From NCBI GenBank assembly GCA_045656145.1, contig JAZOQP010000008.1, positions 1 to 23,906 on the forward strand: DNA of 23,906 nucleotides, in the 5' to 3' direction. The position numbers were made by a program, and so were the translations under genes. The DNA is from SIG565 sp045656145 (lineage in GTDB: Bacteria; Bacillota; Clostridia; Oscillospirales; Acutalibacteraceae). Below are positions 1 through 8,275 of the stretch, in pieces; position 1 is the stretch's first letter, and each line of letters begins with the position of its first letter. The notes under the pieces are model-generated. The model was given only the letters and a program-made list of their open reading frames with translations, was not told the DNA's origin and did no database searches.

Positions 1-198
1 CGTGATTTCCGTCGTCTTTGGATTACCAGAATTTCAGCAGCGGCTAAAATCAATGGTATGAACTATTCTACCTTTATGAACGGTCTTAAAAAGGCAGGCG
101 TTCAGATTAACCGCAAAATGTTGGCAGACCTCGCTGTAAACGATGCTGCCGGCTTTGCAACTCTTGCAAAGAATGCTAAAAAAGCTTTAGAGAAATAA
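1..198 (+). CDS. rplT: 50S ribosomal protein L20 (bL20), C-terminal part
   Basis: This is the 3' end of rplT, cut by the left window edge, with 65 codons visible. The reading begins RDFRRLWITRISAA and contains the NGLKKAGVQINRKMLADLAV stretch typical of bL20. L20 binds 23S rRNA and is needed early in large-subunit assembly. In Firmicutes it is normally the last gene of infC-rpmI-rplT, and L20 represses that operon through its leader, which would lie outside this window. The frame is open from base 1 to a TAA at 196-198, and a strong terminator hairpin follows six bases later, fitting the end of that operon. Identification is firm although only the C-terminal half is seen. Confidence 0.95.
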   Translation, partial: RDFRRLWITRISAAAKINGMNYSTFMNGLKKAGVQINRKMLADLAVNDAAGFATLAKNAKKALEK

Positions 199-203
199 TT
201 TTA

Positions 204-236
204 CGCCCGTGATAATTCACGGGCGAATTTGTTTTA
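204..236 (+). terminator. Rho-independent terminator or attenuator after rplT
   Basis: A perfect 9-bp GC-rich stem (204-212 with 217-225, arms CGCCCGTGA and TCACGGGCG) has a four-base TAAT loop. It is followed by an interrupted T-tract, 228-235. The next gene begins only 17 bases later with no room for a separate promoter downstream of the hairpin, so it may act as a partial terminator between rplT and the downstream operon. The structure is seen directly; partial read-through is inferred. Confidence 0.85.
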
Positions 237-252
237 AAGGAATTTGATTTTA

Positions 253-1023
253 ATGGAGATTAAAAGCATTACAAGCCGCGAAAACCCGCTAATAAAGTCG
301 CTTTTTAAGCTTAAATCAAGTGCTAAAGAAAGAGAAAAGCAGAGTAAATGCATTGTGGAAGGACTTCGTATTTGCACCGATTGTGCAGATAATGAGGTTA
401 GGTTTGACACGCTTATTTTTACCGAAAAATTTGCAGAAAAGAACGAAATTGTTTTAAATTCACTTTGCAAAAATGCTGAAAATCTTGTAATGGTGTCGGA
501 GCATGTTTTTGAAAAAATTGCCGATACTGAAAATCCTCAAGGGGTTTTAGCGGTTGTGAATATCCCAAAATCAAATTCTAAAATTGATAAAAAAGGCAGA
601 TATGTTGCTTTAGAAAATCTTTCTGACCCCACTAATTTAGGGGCAATTTCTCGTACAGCTGAGGCTCTTGGTGTTTCAGGAATTATAATCTCTAAAAACT
701 CCTGCGATCCATATTCTCCAAAGGTTATAAGAGCTTCAATGGGAACAATTTTGCGCCTCCCGATTATTGTTTTTGAAGATTTTTTAAAGGAATTAATTGA
801 TTCAAAACTAAAATTATATGCCTGTGTATTAAAGGATGCAAAAAATATTGAAGAGGTTAATTTTTCAGATGGTTCTGCGATTTTAATTGGCAATGAGGCC
901 AATGGTTTAACCTTAAAGACCGTTGAAGCGTGTGAAAAGATAACCATCAAAATGAGCGGTAAGGCGGAATCTCTTAATGCTTCGGTTGCTGCCGCGATTG
1001 CTATGTGGGAACTAATAAAATGA
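253..1023 (+). CDS. SpoU/TrmH-family RNA 2'-O-methyltransferase
   Basis: This encodes a 256-residue S-adenosylmethionine-dependent RNA ribose methyltransferase of the SPOUT class. The three SPOUT motifs are present: DPTNLGAISRTAEALG near residues 120-140, LIGNEANGL near 215, and IKMSGKAESLNASVAAAIAM near the C-terminus, which together form the trefoil knot that binds SAM. The N-terminal part (SRENPLIKSLFKLKSS) matches the RNA-binding domain of the RlmB/TsnR-like group. I start at ATG 253 because AAAGGA (236-241) lies 11 bases upstream; an in-frame TTG at 244 is too close to it. The exact target nucleotide (23S rRNA or tRNA) cannot be read from sequence, so no symbol is given. It sits after rplT as in many Firmicutes, and its TGA overlaps the dprA start (ATGA). 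Confidence 0.9.
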   Translation: MEIKSITSRENPLIKSLFKLKSSAKEREKQSKCIVEGLRICTDCADNEVRFDTLIFTEKFAEKNEIVLNSLCKNAENLVMVSEHVFEKIADTENPQGVLAVVNIPKSNSKIDKKGRYVALENLSDPTNLGAISRTAEALGVSGIIISKNSCDPYSPKVIRASMGTILRLPIIVFEDFLKELIDSKLKLYACVLKDAKNIEEVNFSDGSAILIGNEANGLTLKTVEACEKITIKMSGKAESLNASVAAAIAMWELIK

Positions 1024-2186
1024 GCATAATTTATTGGCTTTGGCTTCAAAATACATTAGGATATGGCAACAAACATTCCTTGCAAATATTAGAGCATTTT
1101 AAAACCGCGGAGAATGTTTTTAAGGCAGAGAAAAAAGATTTTTTAGGCTTAGAACTGCCCATAAAAACTGTTGAAAAACTTAATAATAAAAGTCTTACTA
1201 AAGCAAACGAGATAAAGAATGAGTGTGATAAAAAGGGAATAACCATTATCCCTTTTAATTCAAAATTATTCCCAAATAGTTTAAAACAAATTTCTTCGGC
1301 TCCGGTTGTTCTTTATGCTGTGGGTAATACCAATCTTCTTATGGAAGAGGTTTCAATTTGTATAGTTGGGCCAAGACTTGTTACCGATTATGGTAAAAAG
1401 GCGGCGTTTTCTTTATCTGCAAGGCTCGCTCTATGTGGTTTTACCATTGTGAGTGGCGGAGCATTAGGCTCGGATACAGCGGCGCATTTAGGTGCAATTT
1501 CAGTATCGGGCAATACTATTTGCTTTTTAGGCTCAGGAATTGATTCTGATTATCTTAAAGAAAATAAACCTCTAAGAGATAAAATTGGGGAAACAGGTTT
1601 GTTGGTAACCGAGTTTTCTCCGGGATATAACGCCTCAAAATTCACTTTCCCAATCAGAAATAGGCTTATGGCAGCATTTACTCTTGGAACAGTTGTTATA
1701 GAAGCTGCCGAAAAAAGCGGAGCTTTAATTACTGCTAATGCTGCAATTGAAAGTGGCAAAGATGTTTTTGTGATACCGGGAAATCCTACCGATTCTCACT
1801 ATAAGGGTTCGAATTTATTGCTGAGAGACGGTGCGAAACCTCTGCTTGAACTCGCTGATATCATAACCGAATATTTGCCTTTGTACCCACATAAAATTAA
1901 ACCCGAGAAGGCTTATTCTAAAAAACTTAATATGATTTCGGTGAAAAAACCTGAAAAACCTAAAAAAGAACCCGAAATTCAAAAAATTAATAAAAAAATT
2001 ATTCAAGAACATCTTTCAAATAACGCAAAAATAGTGTATAATTATTTGGATAAGGAAATTTTTTATATTGATGACCTTACTAATCTTACATTATCAAATT
2101 CACAGTTACTCGCGGCAATAACCGAGCTTGAAATCTTTGGATACATAAAAGCCTTGCCGGGTGGTAAGTATAGTTTAGTAAATTAA
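1020..2186 (+). CDS. dprA: DNA-processing protein DprA (Smf)
   Basis: DprA binds incoming single-stranded DNA during natural transformation and loads RecA onto it. The 388-residue product has an N-terminal helical region, the Rossmann-like DprA core at about residues 110-300, and a C-terminal winged-helix-like segment after a Lys/Pro-rich linker (about 300-325). Visible core motifs are VGPRLVTDYG, SGGALGSDTAAH, FPIRNRLMAA, EAAEKSGALITA and VFVIPGN. The glycine-rich motif is commonly SGLA.GID.AAH, so GGALGSD is a divergent form, although the Asp and His are kept. The ATG at 1020 overlaps the preceding stop (ATGA), so translation is probably coupled; an in-frame GTG at 1005 is less likely. No other competence gene is in the window. 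DprA is widespread in Firmicutes without proven transformation, so its presence does not show competence. Confidence 0.95.
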   Translation: MSIIYWLWLQNTLGYGNKHSLQILEHFKTAENVFKAEKKDFLGLELPIKTVEKLNNKSLTKANEIKNECDKKGITIIPFNSKLFPNSLKQISSAPVVLYAVGNTNLLMEEVSICIVGPRLVTDYGKKAAFSLSARLALCGFTIVSGGALGSDTAAHLGAISVSGNTICFLGSGIDSDYLKENKPLRDKIGETGLLVTEFSPGYNASKFTFPIRNRLMAAFTLGTVVIEAAEKSGALITANAAIESGKDVFVIPGNPTDSHYKGSNLLLRDGAKPLLELADIITEYLPLYPHKIKPEKAYSKKLNMISVKKPEKPKKEPEIQKINKKIIQEHLSNNAKIVYNYLDKEIFYIDDLTNLTLSNSQLLAAITELEIFGYIKALPGGKYSLVN

Positions 2187-2203
2187 CTTTAAGGAGATGC
2201 GAA

Positions 2204-4291
2204 ATGTCTAAACTTATAATTGTTGAGTCCCCCTCAAAAATTAAAAGTATCAAAAAAATTCTTGGAGCCGAATATCAGGTTATGGCATCTATCGGTCATG
2301 TAAGAGACCTGCCTAAATCAAAACTCGGTGTTGATATAGAGAATAATTTTGAGTTAAAGTATGAAACAATTGCTAATAAAAAGGAAACCATTAAAAAGCT
2401 CCGCGAAGCGGCTGCAGAATCCGATTTTGTTTATCTCGCAACCGACCCTGACCGCGAGGGTGAAGCAATTTCTTGGCATCTTGCGAATATTTTAGGTTTA
2501 GATTTAAATGCCGAAAACCGCGTTGGATTTAATGAAATCACCAAAACAGGTGTTGAAAACGGTATGGCTAAACCGCGCAAATTGGATTTAGATTTGGTTG
2601 ATGCTCAGCAGGCGCGCCGTGCTTTAGACCGAATTGTTGGCTATAAATTAAGTCCGTTCCTTTGGAAAAAGGTTAAGAGCGGCTTATCAGCAGGCCGAGT
2701 TCAAAGTGTTGCTCTTAAATTAATTGTTGATAGAGAAAAGAAAATAGAAGCATTTATTCCCGAAGAGTATTGGTCAATTTCGGCAAAACTTTTATCAGGC
2801 AGAAAATCTTTTGTTGCTAAATTCTATGGCGATACTAAGGGTAATAAAATTGATATTCCAAATGAAGAAGCAGCTAATAAAATTTTAGCCGATTTGGATG
2901 GCGCTGATTATATCGTTGAAGCCATTAAAAAAGGCGTAAGAAATAGAAAACCCGCACCTCCTTTTATAACCTCATCGCTAATGCAGGAGGCTTCGCGTAA
3001 ACTCAATTTCACAGGTCAAAAAACAATGCGTGTAGCTCAGCAGCTTTATGAAGGTGTTGATGTTGCAAATCATGGTACGGTTGGTCTTATAACCTATATG
3101 CGTACCGATTCTCTCCGCATTTCAAATGAGGCTAAGGCTCAGGCAAAGAATTATATTGCATCAGCTTTTGGAGAAAAATATCTTCCAAAAACAGACCGTT
3201 TTTATAAAACTGATGATAACGCTCAGGATGCCCACGAGGCTATCCGTCCTACCGATGTTTTCTTAACTCCTGATAGCATTAAGGATTCATTAACAAGCGA
3301 GCAATATAAGGTTTATCGCTTAATTTGGTGCCGTTTTGTAGCTTCATTAATGGCTAATTGTGTTCAAAATACAATTGCGGCAGATATTAAAGCCGCCGAT
3401 TATATCTTTAAGGCATCAGGTTATTCGGTTAAGTTTGATGGCTTTACCGTTTTGTATGAAGAGGGTAAGGATGAGGAAAGCGAAGATAATTGCGCTATTC
3501 CCGATACAATGCTTGAGAGAGATGTTTTATCATTAAAGAGTCTTGATTCTGATCAGCATTTCACAACTCCGCCCGCTCGTTATACCGAGCCTACCTTAAT
3601 TCAGGTTCTTAAAGAAAACGGCATTGGAAGACCTTCTACCTACGCTACAATAATGGCAAATATTTTGCAGCGTGAATATATAGAAAAGGATAAAAAATCT
3701 CTTAAACCAACAGCTCTTGGCATTGTTGTTTCGGATTTAATGGCTAAACATTTCAAAAATATTATCGATGTTAAATTTACAGCTAATGTTGAAGCCGATT
3801 TAGACCATATTGCCGCAGGAGAACTTAATTGGGTTAAGGCTATGGAAAGTTTCTATAAGGATTTTTCGGTTGAGCTTAAGGATGCCGAAAAGGAACTCAC
3901 AGGCAAAAGGGTTAAGCTACCTGTTGAGGAAAGCGATGTTGTTTGTGATAAGTGTGGCAGAATAATGGTTATTAAATCCAGCCGCTTTGGAAAATTTTTA
4001 GCATGTCCGGGCTATCCTGAATGTAAAAACACAAAACCAATGCCCGAGGATGAAATTAAAGAGCCTTGCCCCAAATGTGGCGCAAAGCTAATAAAAAGAA
4101 TTTCTAAGAAAACAGGTAAGGCATTCTATGGTTGCTCTGCATTCCCGAATTGTGATTTTGCAGCACCCGGTCTGCCCACAGGAAAATTATGTGAGAAGTG
4201 CGGAGGCTATTTAATTAAGGGCAGAGGTAAAACCACTTATTGCCTTAATTCTGATTGCGAAAGCAGAAAAGTTACCAAAAAGGAAAAATAA
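2204..4291 (+). CDS. topA: DNA topoisomerase I (type IA)
   Basis: Topoisomerase I relaxes negative supercoils by cutting one strand through a covalent 5'-phosphotyrosine. The 695-residue length is normal for Firmicutes. The N-terminal Toprim domain (about 2-115) shows VESPSKIKSIKKIL and DPDREGEAISWHLA, giving the metal ligands D81, D83 and E85. The catalytic tyrosine is Y298 in GLITYMRTDSLR. At the C-terminus three four-cysteine zinc ribbons are complete, beginning CDKCGRIMV, CPKCGAKLI and CEKCGGYLI. A clean AAGGAG (2191-2196) lies seven bases before the ATG. It follows dprA by 17 bases and precedes trmFO by three, the usual dprA-topA-trmFO order in Firmicutes. Confidence 0.98.
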   Translation: MSKLIIVESPSKIKSIKKILGAEYQVMASIGHVRDLPKSKLGVDIENNFELKYETIANKKETIKKLREAAAESDFVYLATDPDREGEAISWHLANILGLDLNAENRVGFNEITKTGVENGMAKPRKLDLDLVDAQQARRALDRIVGYKLSPFLWKKVKSGLSAGRVQSVALKLIVDREKKIEAFIPEEYWSISAKLLSGRKSFVAKFYGDTKGNKIDIPNEEAANKILADLDGADYIVEAIKKGVRNRKPAPPFITSSLMQEASRKLNFTGQKTMRVAQQLYEGVDVANHGTVGLITYMRTDSLRISNEAKAQAKNYIASAFGEKYLPKTDRFYKTDDNAQDAHEAIRPTDVFLTPDSIKDSLTSEQYKVYRLIWCRFVASLMANCVQNTIAADIKAADYIFKASGYSVKFDGFTVLYEEGKDEESEDNCAIPDTMLERDVLSLKSLDSDQHFTTPPARYTEPTLIQVLKENGIGRPSTYATIMANILQREYIEKDKKSLKPTALGIVVSDLMAKHFKNIIDVKFTANVEADLDHIAAGELNWVKAMESFYKDFSVELKDAEKELTGKRVKLPVEESDVVCDKCGRIMVIKSSRFGKFLACPGYPECKNTKPMPEDEIKEPCPKCGAKLIKRISKKTGKAFYGCSAFPNCDFAAPGLPTGKLCEKCGGYLIKGRGKTTYCLNSDCESRKVTKKEK

Positions 4292-4294
4292 TCA

Positions 4295-5584
4295 ATGCAA
4301 GATAAAATTACCGTTATCGGTGCAGGATTAGCAGGCGTTGAGGCGGCTAATCAAATCACGAAATTCGGCATGAATGTTGAACTTTATGAAATGAAACCGA
4401 TAAAGAAATCTCCTGCGCATAAATCAAATGATTTTGCGGAACTTGTTTGCTCTAATTCTTTAAAAGCTTCAAGGGCTGATTCTGCTGCAGGTCTTTTAAA
4501 GGAGGAAATGAGAAAATTCGGCTCAATTTGTCTTGAATCGGCCGATAACTCTTCGGTAGCCGCAGGCGGAGCCTTGGCCGTGGAGAGAGAAAAATTTTCT
4601 TCTTTTATTACTGAAAAAATTAAAAAAAATCCTTTAATTACTGTTCATAATGAGGTAATTGAAAAAATTCCTGAAGGTGTTTGCATTATTGCAACCGGAC
4701 CTTTAACCGATCAAAAATTAGCCGATAATATCCGCGAACTAACGGGCAGCGAGCATTTAAGTTTTTATGATGCCGCAGCACCCATTGTTACCGCGGATAG
4801 TATCGATTTTGATAAGGCTTTTTTTGCTTCGCGTTATGGCAAGGGTAGTGGGGATGATTATATTAATTGCCCCATGGAAAAAGATGAGTATGATACCTTT
4901 TATAACGCGCTTATAACTGCTGAATCGGCAATTACACATGAGTTTGATGTTTATGAAGGATGTATGCCGATAGAGGTATTAGCGAAAAGGGGAAATGATT
5001 CTATAAGATTTGGCCCTTTAAAGCCTGTTGGACTTCGCAATCCAAAAACCGATAAAAGACCATGGGCGGTTGTTCAACTTCGTCGTGAAAATACTTCGGG
5101 AACGATGTATAACCTTGTTGGATTTCAAACAAATCTTAAATTTCTCGAACAAAAAAGAGTATTTTCATTAATTCCGGGTCTTGAAAATTCCGAATTTGTA
5201 AGATATGGTGTTATGCACCGAAATACCTTTATTGATTCACCGAGACTATTAAATAAAAACCTCTCTCTTAAAAAAGATAATCGAATCTTTTTTGCGGGGC
5301 AGTTATCAGGAGTTGAGGGATATATGGAATCGGCAGCCTCCGGAATTGTAGCAGGAATTAATGCCGTTAATTTCCTGAAAGGCAATGATAAATTAATTTT
5401 ACCTGACTTCACAATGATTGGCGCATTGTTGAATTATATTACCGATGAATCGGTAACTGATTTTCAGCCTATGGGGGCAAATTTTGGAATAATTCCGCCT
5501 CTTCAAACAAAAATCAAAGTAAAAAAAGAAAGATATGCCGCTTTATCTCAAAGAGCATTAGAGTGGTATCAAAATAATATTTAA
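4295..5584 (+). CDS. trmFO: Methylenetetrahydrofolate-tRNA-(uracil-54-C5)-methyltransferase TrmFO
   Basis: TrmFO makes ribothymidine at position 54 of the tRNA T-loop, using methylenetetrahydrofolate and FADH2; in most other bacteria SAM-dependent TrmA does this. The 429-residue protein has the N-terminal dinucleotide-binding motif VIGAGLAGVEAANQI, followed by ELYEMKP and the TrmFO-specific ELVCSNSLKA. The C-terminal FAD segment FFAGQLSGVEGYMESAASG is near residue 335. It starts three bases after the topA stop, with an AAAAGGA-like ribosome site inside the topA end, so coupling is likely. Family assignment is firm from the SNSLKA and GQLSGVEGY motifs. Confidence 0.97.
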   Translation: MQDKITVIGAGLAGVEAANQITKFGMNVELYEMKPIKKSPAHKSNDFAELVCSNSLKASRADSAAGLLKEEMRKFGSICLESADNSSVAAGGALAVEREKFSSFITEKIKKNPLITVHNEVIEKIPEGVCIIATGPLTDQKLADNIRELTGSEHLSFYDAAAPIVTADSIDFDKAFFASRYGKGSGDDYINCPMEKDEYDTFYNALITAESAITHEFDVYEGCMPIEVLAKRGNDSIRFGPLKPVGLRNPKTDKRPWAVVQLRRENTSGTMYNLVGFQTNLKFLEQKRVFSLIPGLENSEFVRYGVMHRNTFIDSPRLLNKNLSLKKDNRIFFAGQLSGVEGYMESAASGIVAGINAVNFLKGNDKLILPDFTMIGALLNYITDESVTDFQPMGANFGIIPPLQTKIKVKKERYAALSQRALEWYQNNI

Positions 5585-5595
5585 TGGGGGATAAT

Positions 5596-6594
5596 ATGAA
5601 AATAGTAATTGATGCTTTTGGCGGAGATAATGCACCGCTTGAAATTATTAAGGGCGCCGCTTTAGCTCAGGCTGAATATGGTGTTGATATAATTCTTACA
5701 GGCGATGAAGAGGTTATCCATAAGTGCATTACTAATAATTCGATTTCCTTTAAAAATTTAGAGGTGGTACATACTACTGACGTTATTTCAATGCATGATG
5801 AACCAACCTCTCTTTTAAAAGCTCATAGCGAATCATCTATGGCTAAGGCTTTTAAAATTTTAAGTGAAGGCAAGGCTGATGCTTTTGTGTCCGCAGGCAG
5901 CACAGGCGCTGTTGTTGTTGGCGGTACACTTATTGTTAAAAGAATTAAGGGTATTAAAAGACCTGCTCTTGGCAGTATGTTACCCGGTGGAGAGGCTTCT
6001 TATTTCTTAATGGATATGGGCGCCAATTCTGAGTGCAGACCCGAAATGCTTTGTCAATTCGGTATTATGGCATCGGCTTATTTAAGCGGAGTTGAAGGCA
6101 TTCAAAATCCCACAATTGGTCTTTTAAATATTGGCACCGAGGATACTAAAGGTACCGAACTTCAGCTTGAAGCACATAAACTTTTATCATCTGCTCCGAT
6201 TAACTTTATCGGTAATGTTGAATCCCGTGAAATGCCAAAAGGAAAATGTAACGGCATCGTTACTGACGGTTTTACAGGTAATATTGCGCTAAAACTTATT
6301 GAGGGCACTGCTACCACAATGTTTAAAATGATTAAATCGGTTTTATATAAGGGTATTGTTAATAAAATTTGCGCTTTAATCCTTAAAAAAGACCTATATG
6401 CTATAAAAAATAAAATGGATGCTTCTGAGGTTGGAGGCGCTCCACTTTTGGGAGTTAATAAGCCCGTTATCAAGGCTCATGGCTCTTCGGATGCTAAAGC
6501 CATTAAAAATGCAGTTCGTCAGGCAATTGCATTTTATGAAAATGATGTTATTGGTAAAATATCCGCTTCATTAAATCAAATGAACGAAGGTTAA
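5596..6594 (+). CDS. plsX: Phosphate acyltransferase PlsX
   Basis: PlsX converts acyl-ACP and phosphate to acyl-phosphate, the acyl donor for PlsY in phospholipid synthesis; it is a peripheral membrane enzyme. The product is 332 residues. It opens with MKIVIDAFGGDNAP, the family signature, and carries SAGSTGAVVVGG near residue 95, MDMGANSECRPEML near 140 and DGFTGNIALKLIEG near 220. I use ATG 5596 because GGGGGA (5586-5591) is well placed for it; an in-frame ATG at 5584 overlaps the trmFO stop but would add MGDN ahead of the conserved start. Downstream, rnc follows after two bases. In many bacteria acpP lies between plsX and rnc, and it is absent here. Confidence 0.97.
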   Translation: MKIVIDAFGGDNAPLEIIKGAALAQAEYGVDIILTGDEEVIHKCITNNSISFKNLEVVHTTDVISMHDEPTSLLKAHSESSMAKAFKILSEGKADAFVSAGSTGAVVVGGTLIVKRIKGIKRPALGSMLPGGEASYFLMDMGANSECRPEMLCQFGIMASAYLSGVEGIQNPTIGLLNIGTEDTKGTELQLEAHKLLSSAPINFIGNVESREMPKGKCNGIVTDGFTGNIALKLIEGTATTMFKMIKSVLYKGIVNKICALILKKDLYAIKNKMDASEVGGAPLLGVNKPVIKAHGSSDAKAIKNAVRQAIAFYENDVIGKISASLNQMNEG

Positions 6595-6596
6595 TT

Positions 6597-7277
6597 ATGG
6601 AAAATTTGCAAAACAAATTAGGTTATAAATTTAATAATATCACCTTGCTTGAAAATGCTCTCACTCATTCTTCCTATGCTAATGAAATGCATACATCTTT
6701 TGGCTCTAATGAGCGCCTTGAGTTTTTGGGTGATGCCGTGCTTTCGGTAATTGTTGCAGATTATATTTATAAAAATTATTCAAAACTTCCCGAAGGAGAG
6801 CTCACAAAACTCAGAGCATCTTTGGTTTGCGAAAAATCGCTTTTTTCCTATGCAAAGGAATTGGAAATTGGGAACTGTTTAAGGCTTGGTAAAGGAGAGG
6901 CTGCAAATGGTGGGGCTAATAGACCTTCTTTATTAGCCGATGCTTTTGAGGCTGTGTTAGCCGCGGTTTACCTGGATACTTCGGTTGAAGAGGCTCGTAA
7001 AATTGTTATGCGCTTTATTTTAAAGGAATTAGAGCATACCGATAATGAGGTGTTTAAGGATTATAAAACCTGTCTTCAAGAGGTTATTCAGCGTAACCCC
7101 GAAGAAAGATTAAGCTATGTTTTAATTGCCGAAAGTGGCCCTGACCATGATAAATCTTTTACAGTTGAAGTGCATCTTAATTCTAATGTTTTGGGTACAG
7201 GCATTGGTAAAAGCAAGAAACTTGCAGAGCAAGCAGCCGCTAAAGAAGCATTAACTCTTATGGGAATTACTGTATGA
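6597..7277 (+). CDS. rnc: Ribonuclease III
   Basis: RNase III cuts double-stranded RNA, processing 30S rRNA precursor and structured mRNAs. The 226-residue protein has the catalytic domain at about 1-145, with the signature ERLEFLGDAVL at residues 39-49 and the second acidic cluster LLADAFEAVLAAVYLD near 110-125. The double-stranded-RNA-binding domain is at about 154-224, ending GIGKSKKLAEQAAAKEAL. An AAGG (6587-6590) six bases before the ATG lies inside the plsX end. The TGA stop overlaps the next start in ATGATGA. The order rnc - radical SAM - smc - ftsY is typical of Clostridia. Confidence 0.98.
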   Translation: MENLQNKLGYKFNNITLLENALTHSSYANEMHTSFGSNERLEFLGDAVLSVIVADYIYKNYSKLPEGELTKLRASLVCEKSLFSYAKELEIGNCLRLGKGEAANGGANRPSLLADAFEAVLAAVYLDTSVEEARKIVMRFILKELEHTDNEVFKDYKTCLQEVIQRNPEERLSYVLIAESGPDHDKSFTVEVHLNSNVLGTGIGKSKKLAEQAAAKEALTLMGITV

Positions 7278-8275
7278 TGAAGCATGCCAATATTTCGGTT
7301 TTTGTTCCTCATTTAGGATGTCCTCAGCAGTGTAGCTTTTGTAATCAACACTATATTGCTTGCACCGAAAAAGCACCCGGAAAAGAAGATATTGTAAACG
7401 CTATTAACATTGCGAAATCTTCTAAGAATTACAATCCAAAAACTACCGAACTTGCTTTTTTTGGCGGTAGTTTTACCGCAATTGATAGAGAGTATATGAT
7501 TTCTCTTTTAAAAACTGCTTATGAGTTTATTAAAAGCGGGGATATTAGCGGAATTCGTATTTCAACAAGACCTGATGCTATTAATGATGAAATTCTGAAT
7601 ATTTTAAAAGAATATTCTGTAACCGCAATTGAACTTGGTGCTCAGAGTATGGATGATGAGGTTTTATCATTAAATCGCCGTGGTCATACCTCAGAAGATG
7701 TAGCGAATGCCTCACTTTTAATAAAAAAATATGGTCTTTCTTTAGGACTTCAAATGATGACAGGTCTTTATGGCGATACAGAAGAAAAAACTATAGAAAC
7801 TGCAAAAAGAATAATTTCTTTAAACCCCGATACAGTTAGAATTTATCCAACAATTGTTTTTGAAGATACATATCTTGGGAAACTTTTTAAAAATGGCAGT
7901 TATTTACCTCAAACTCTCGAAAGTGCTGTGAAACTTTGCAGCGAACTTCTAGAATTGTTTAGAAGTAATAATATTTCGGTTATTAGGACAGGCCTTCATA
8001 CAATTGATAATTCGAAATATTTAGCAGGTCCTTGGCATCCTGCCTTTAAAGAACTATGTGATTCTGAAATTTATTTAAAAATTGCGCTTAATACCATTAA
8101 GGAAAAAGGCGAATATATAATTTATGTTTCAAAAAATTCTTTATCCAAAATGCTTGGGCAGAGAAGAAAAAATATAATTTTTTTACAAGAAAAAGGTTTT
8201 AAATGCACAGTTAAAGAAATTGAAAATTTAAAACCATTCCAAATTAAGATAGAAAAGGTAGGTGTGTCAAAATGA
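7274..8275 (+). CDS. Radical SAM protein, Elp3/HemN-like, no acetyltransferase domain
   Basis: This is a 333-residue radical SAM enzyme. The iron-sulfur cluster motif is CX3CX2C at C16, C20 and C23 (LGCPQQCSFCNQ). FFGGSFTAID near residue 65 is the usual glycine-rich SAM-binding strand, with RISTRPDAI and AIELGAQSMDDEVL further along the barrel. It resembles proteins annotated as Elp3-like in clostridial smc operons, but it is too short to carry the C-terminal GNAT acetyltransferase of true Elp3, so a tRNA-wobble role should not be assumed. Its substrate is unknown. Translation is coupled at both ends: the start overlaps the rnc stop, and its TGA overlaps the smc ATG. A start at the adjacent ATG 7277 is equally possible. 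Confidence 0.88.
   Translation: MMKHANISVFVPHLGCPQQCSFCNQHYIACTEKAPGKEDIVNAINIAKSSKNYNPKTTELAFFGGSFTAIDREYMISLLKTAYEFIKSGDISGIRISTRPDAINDEILNILKEYSVTAIELGAQSMDDEVLSLNRRGHTSEDVANASLLIKKYGLSLGLQMMTGLYGDTEEKTIETAKRIISLNPDTVRIYPTIVFEDTYLGKLFKNGSYLPQTLESAVKLCSELLELFRSNNISVIRTGLHTIDNSKYLAGPWHPAFKELCDSEIYLKIALNTIKEKGEYIIYVSKNSLSKMLGQRRKNIIFLQEKGFKCTVKEIENLKPFQIKIEKVGVSK

Noticed and set aside
185..216. Promoter with GATAAT inside the rplT terminator loop
   Set aside because: The -10 matches well but the -35 is poor and the spacer is 18 bases; it overlaps a terminator hairpin. Kept only as a possibility within the operon finding.
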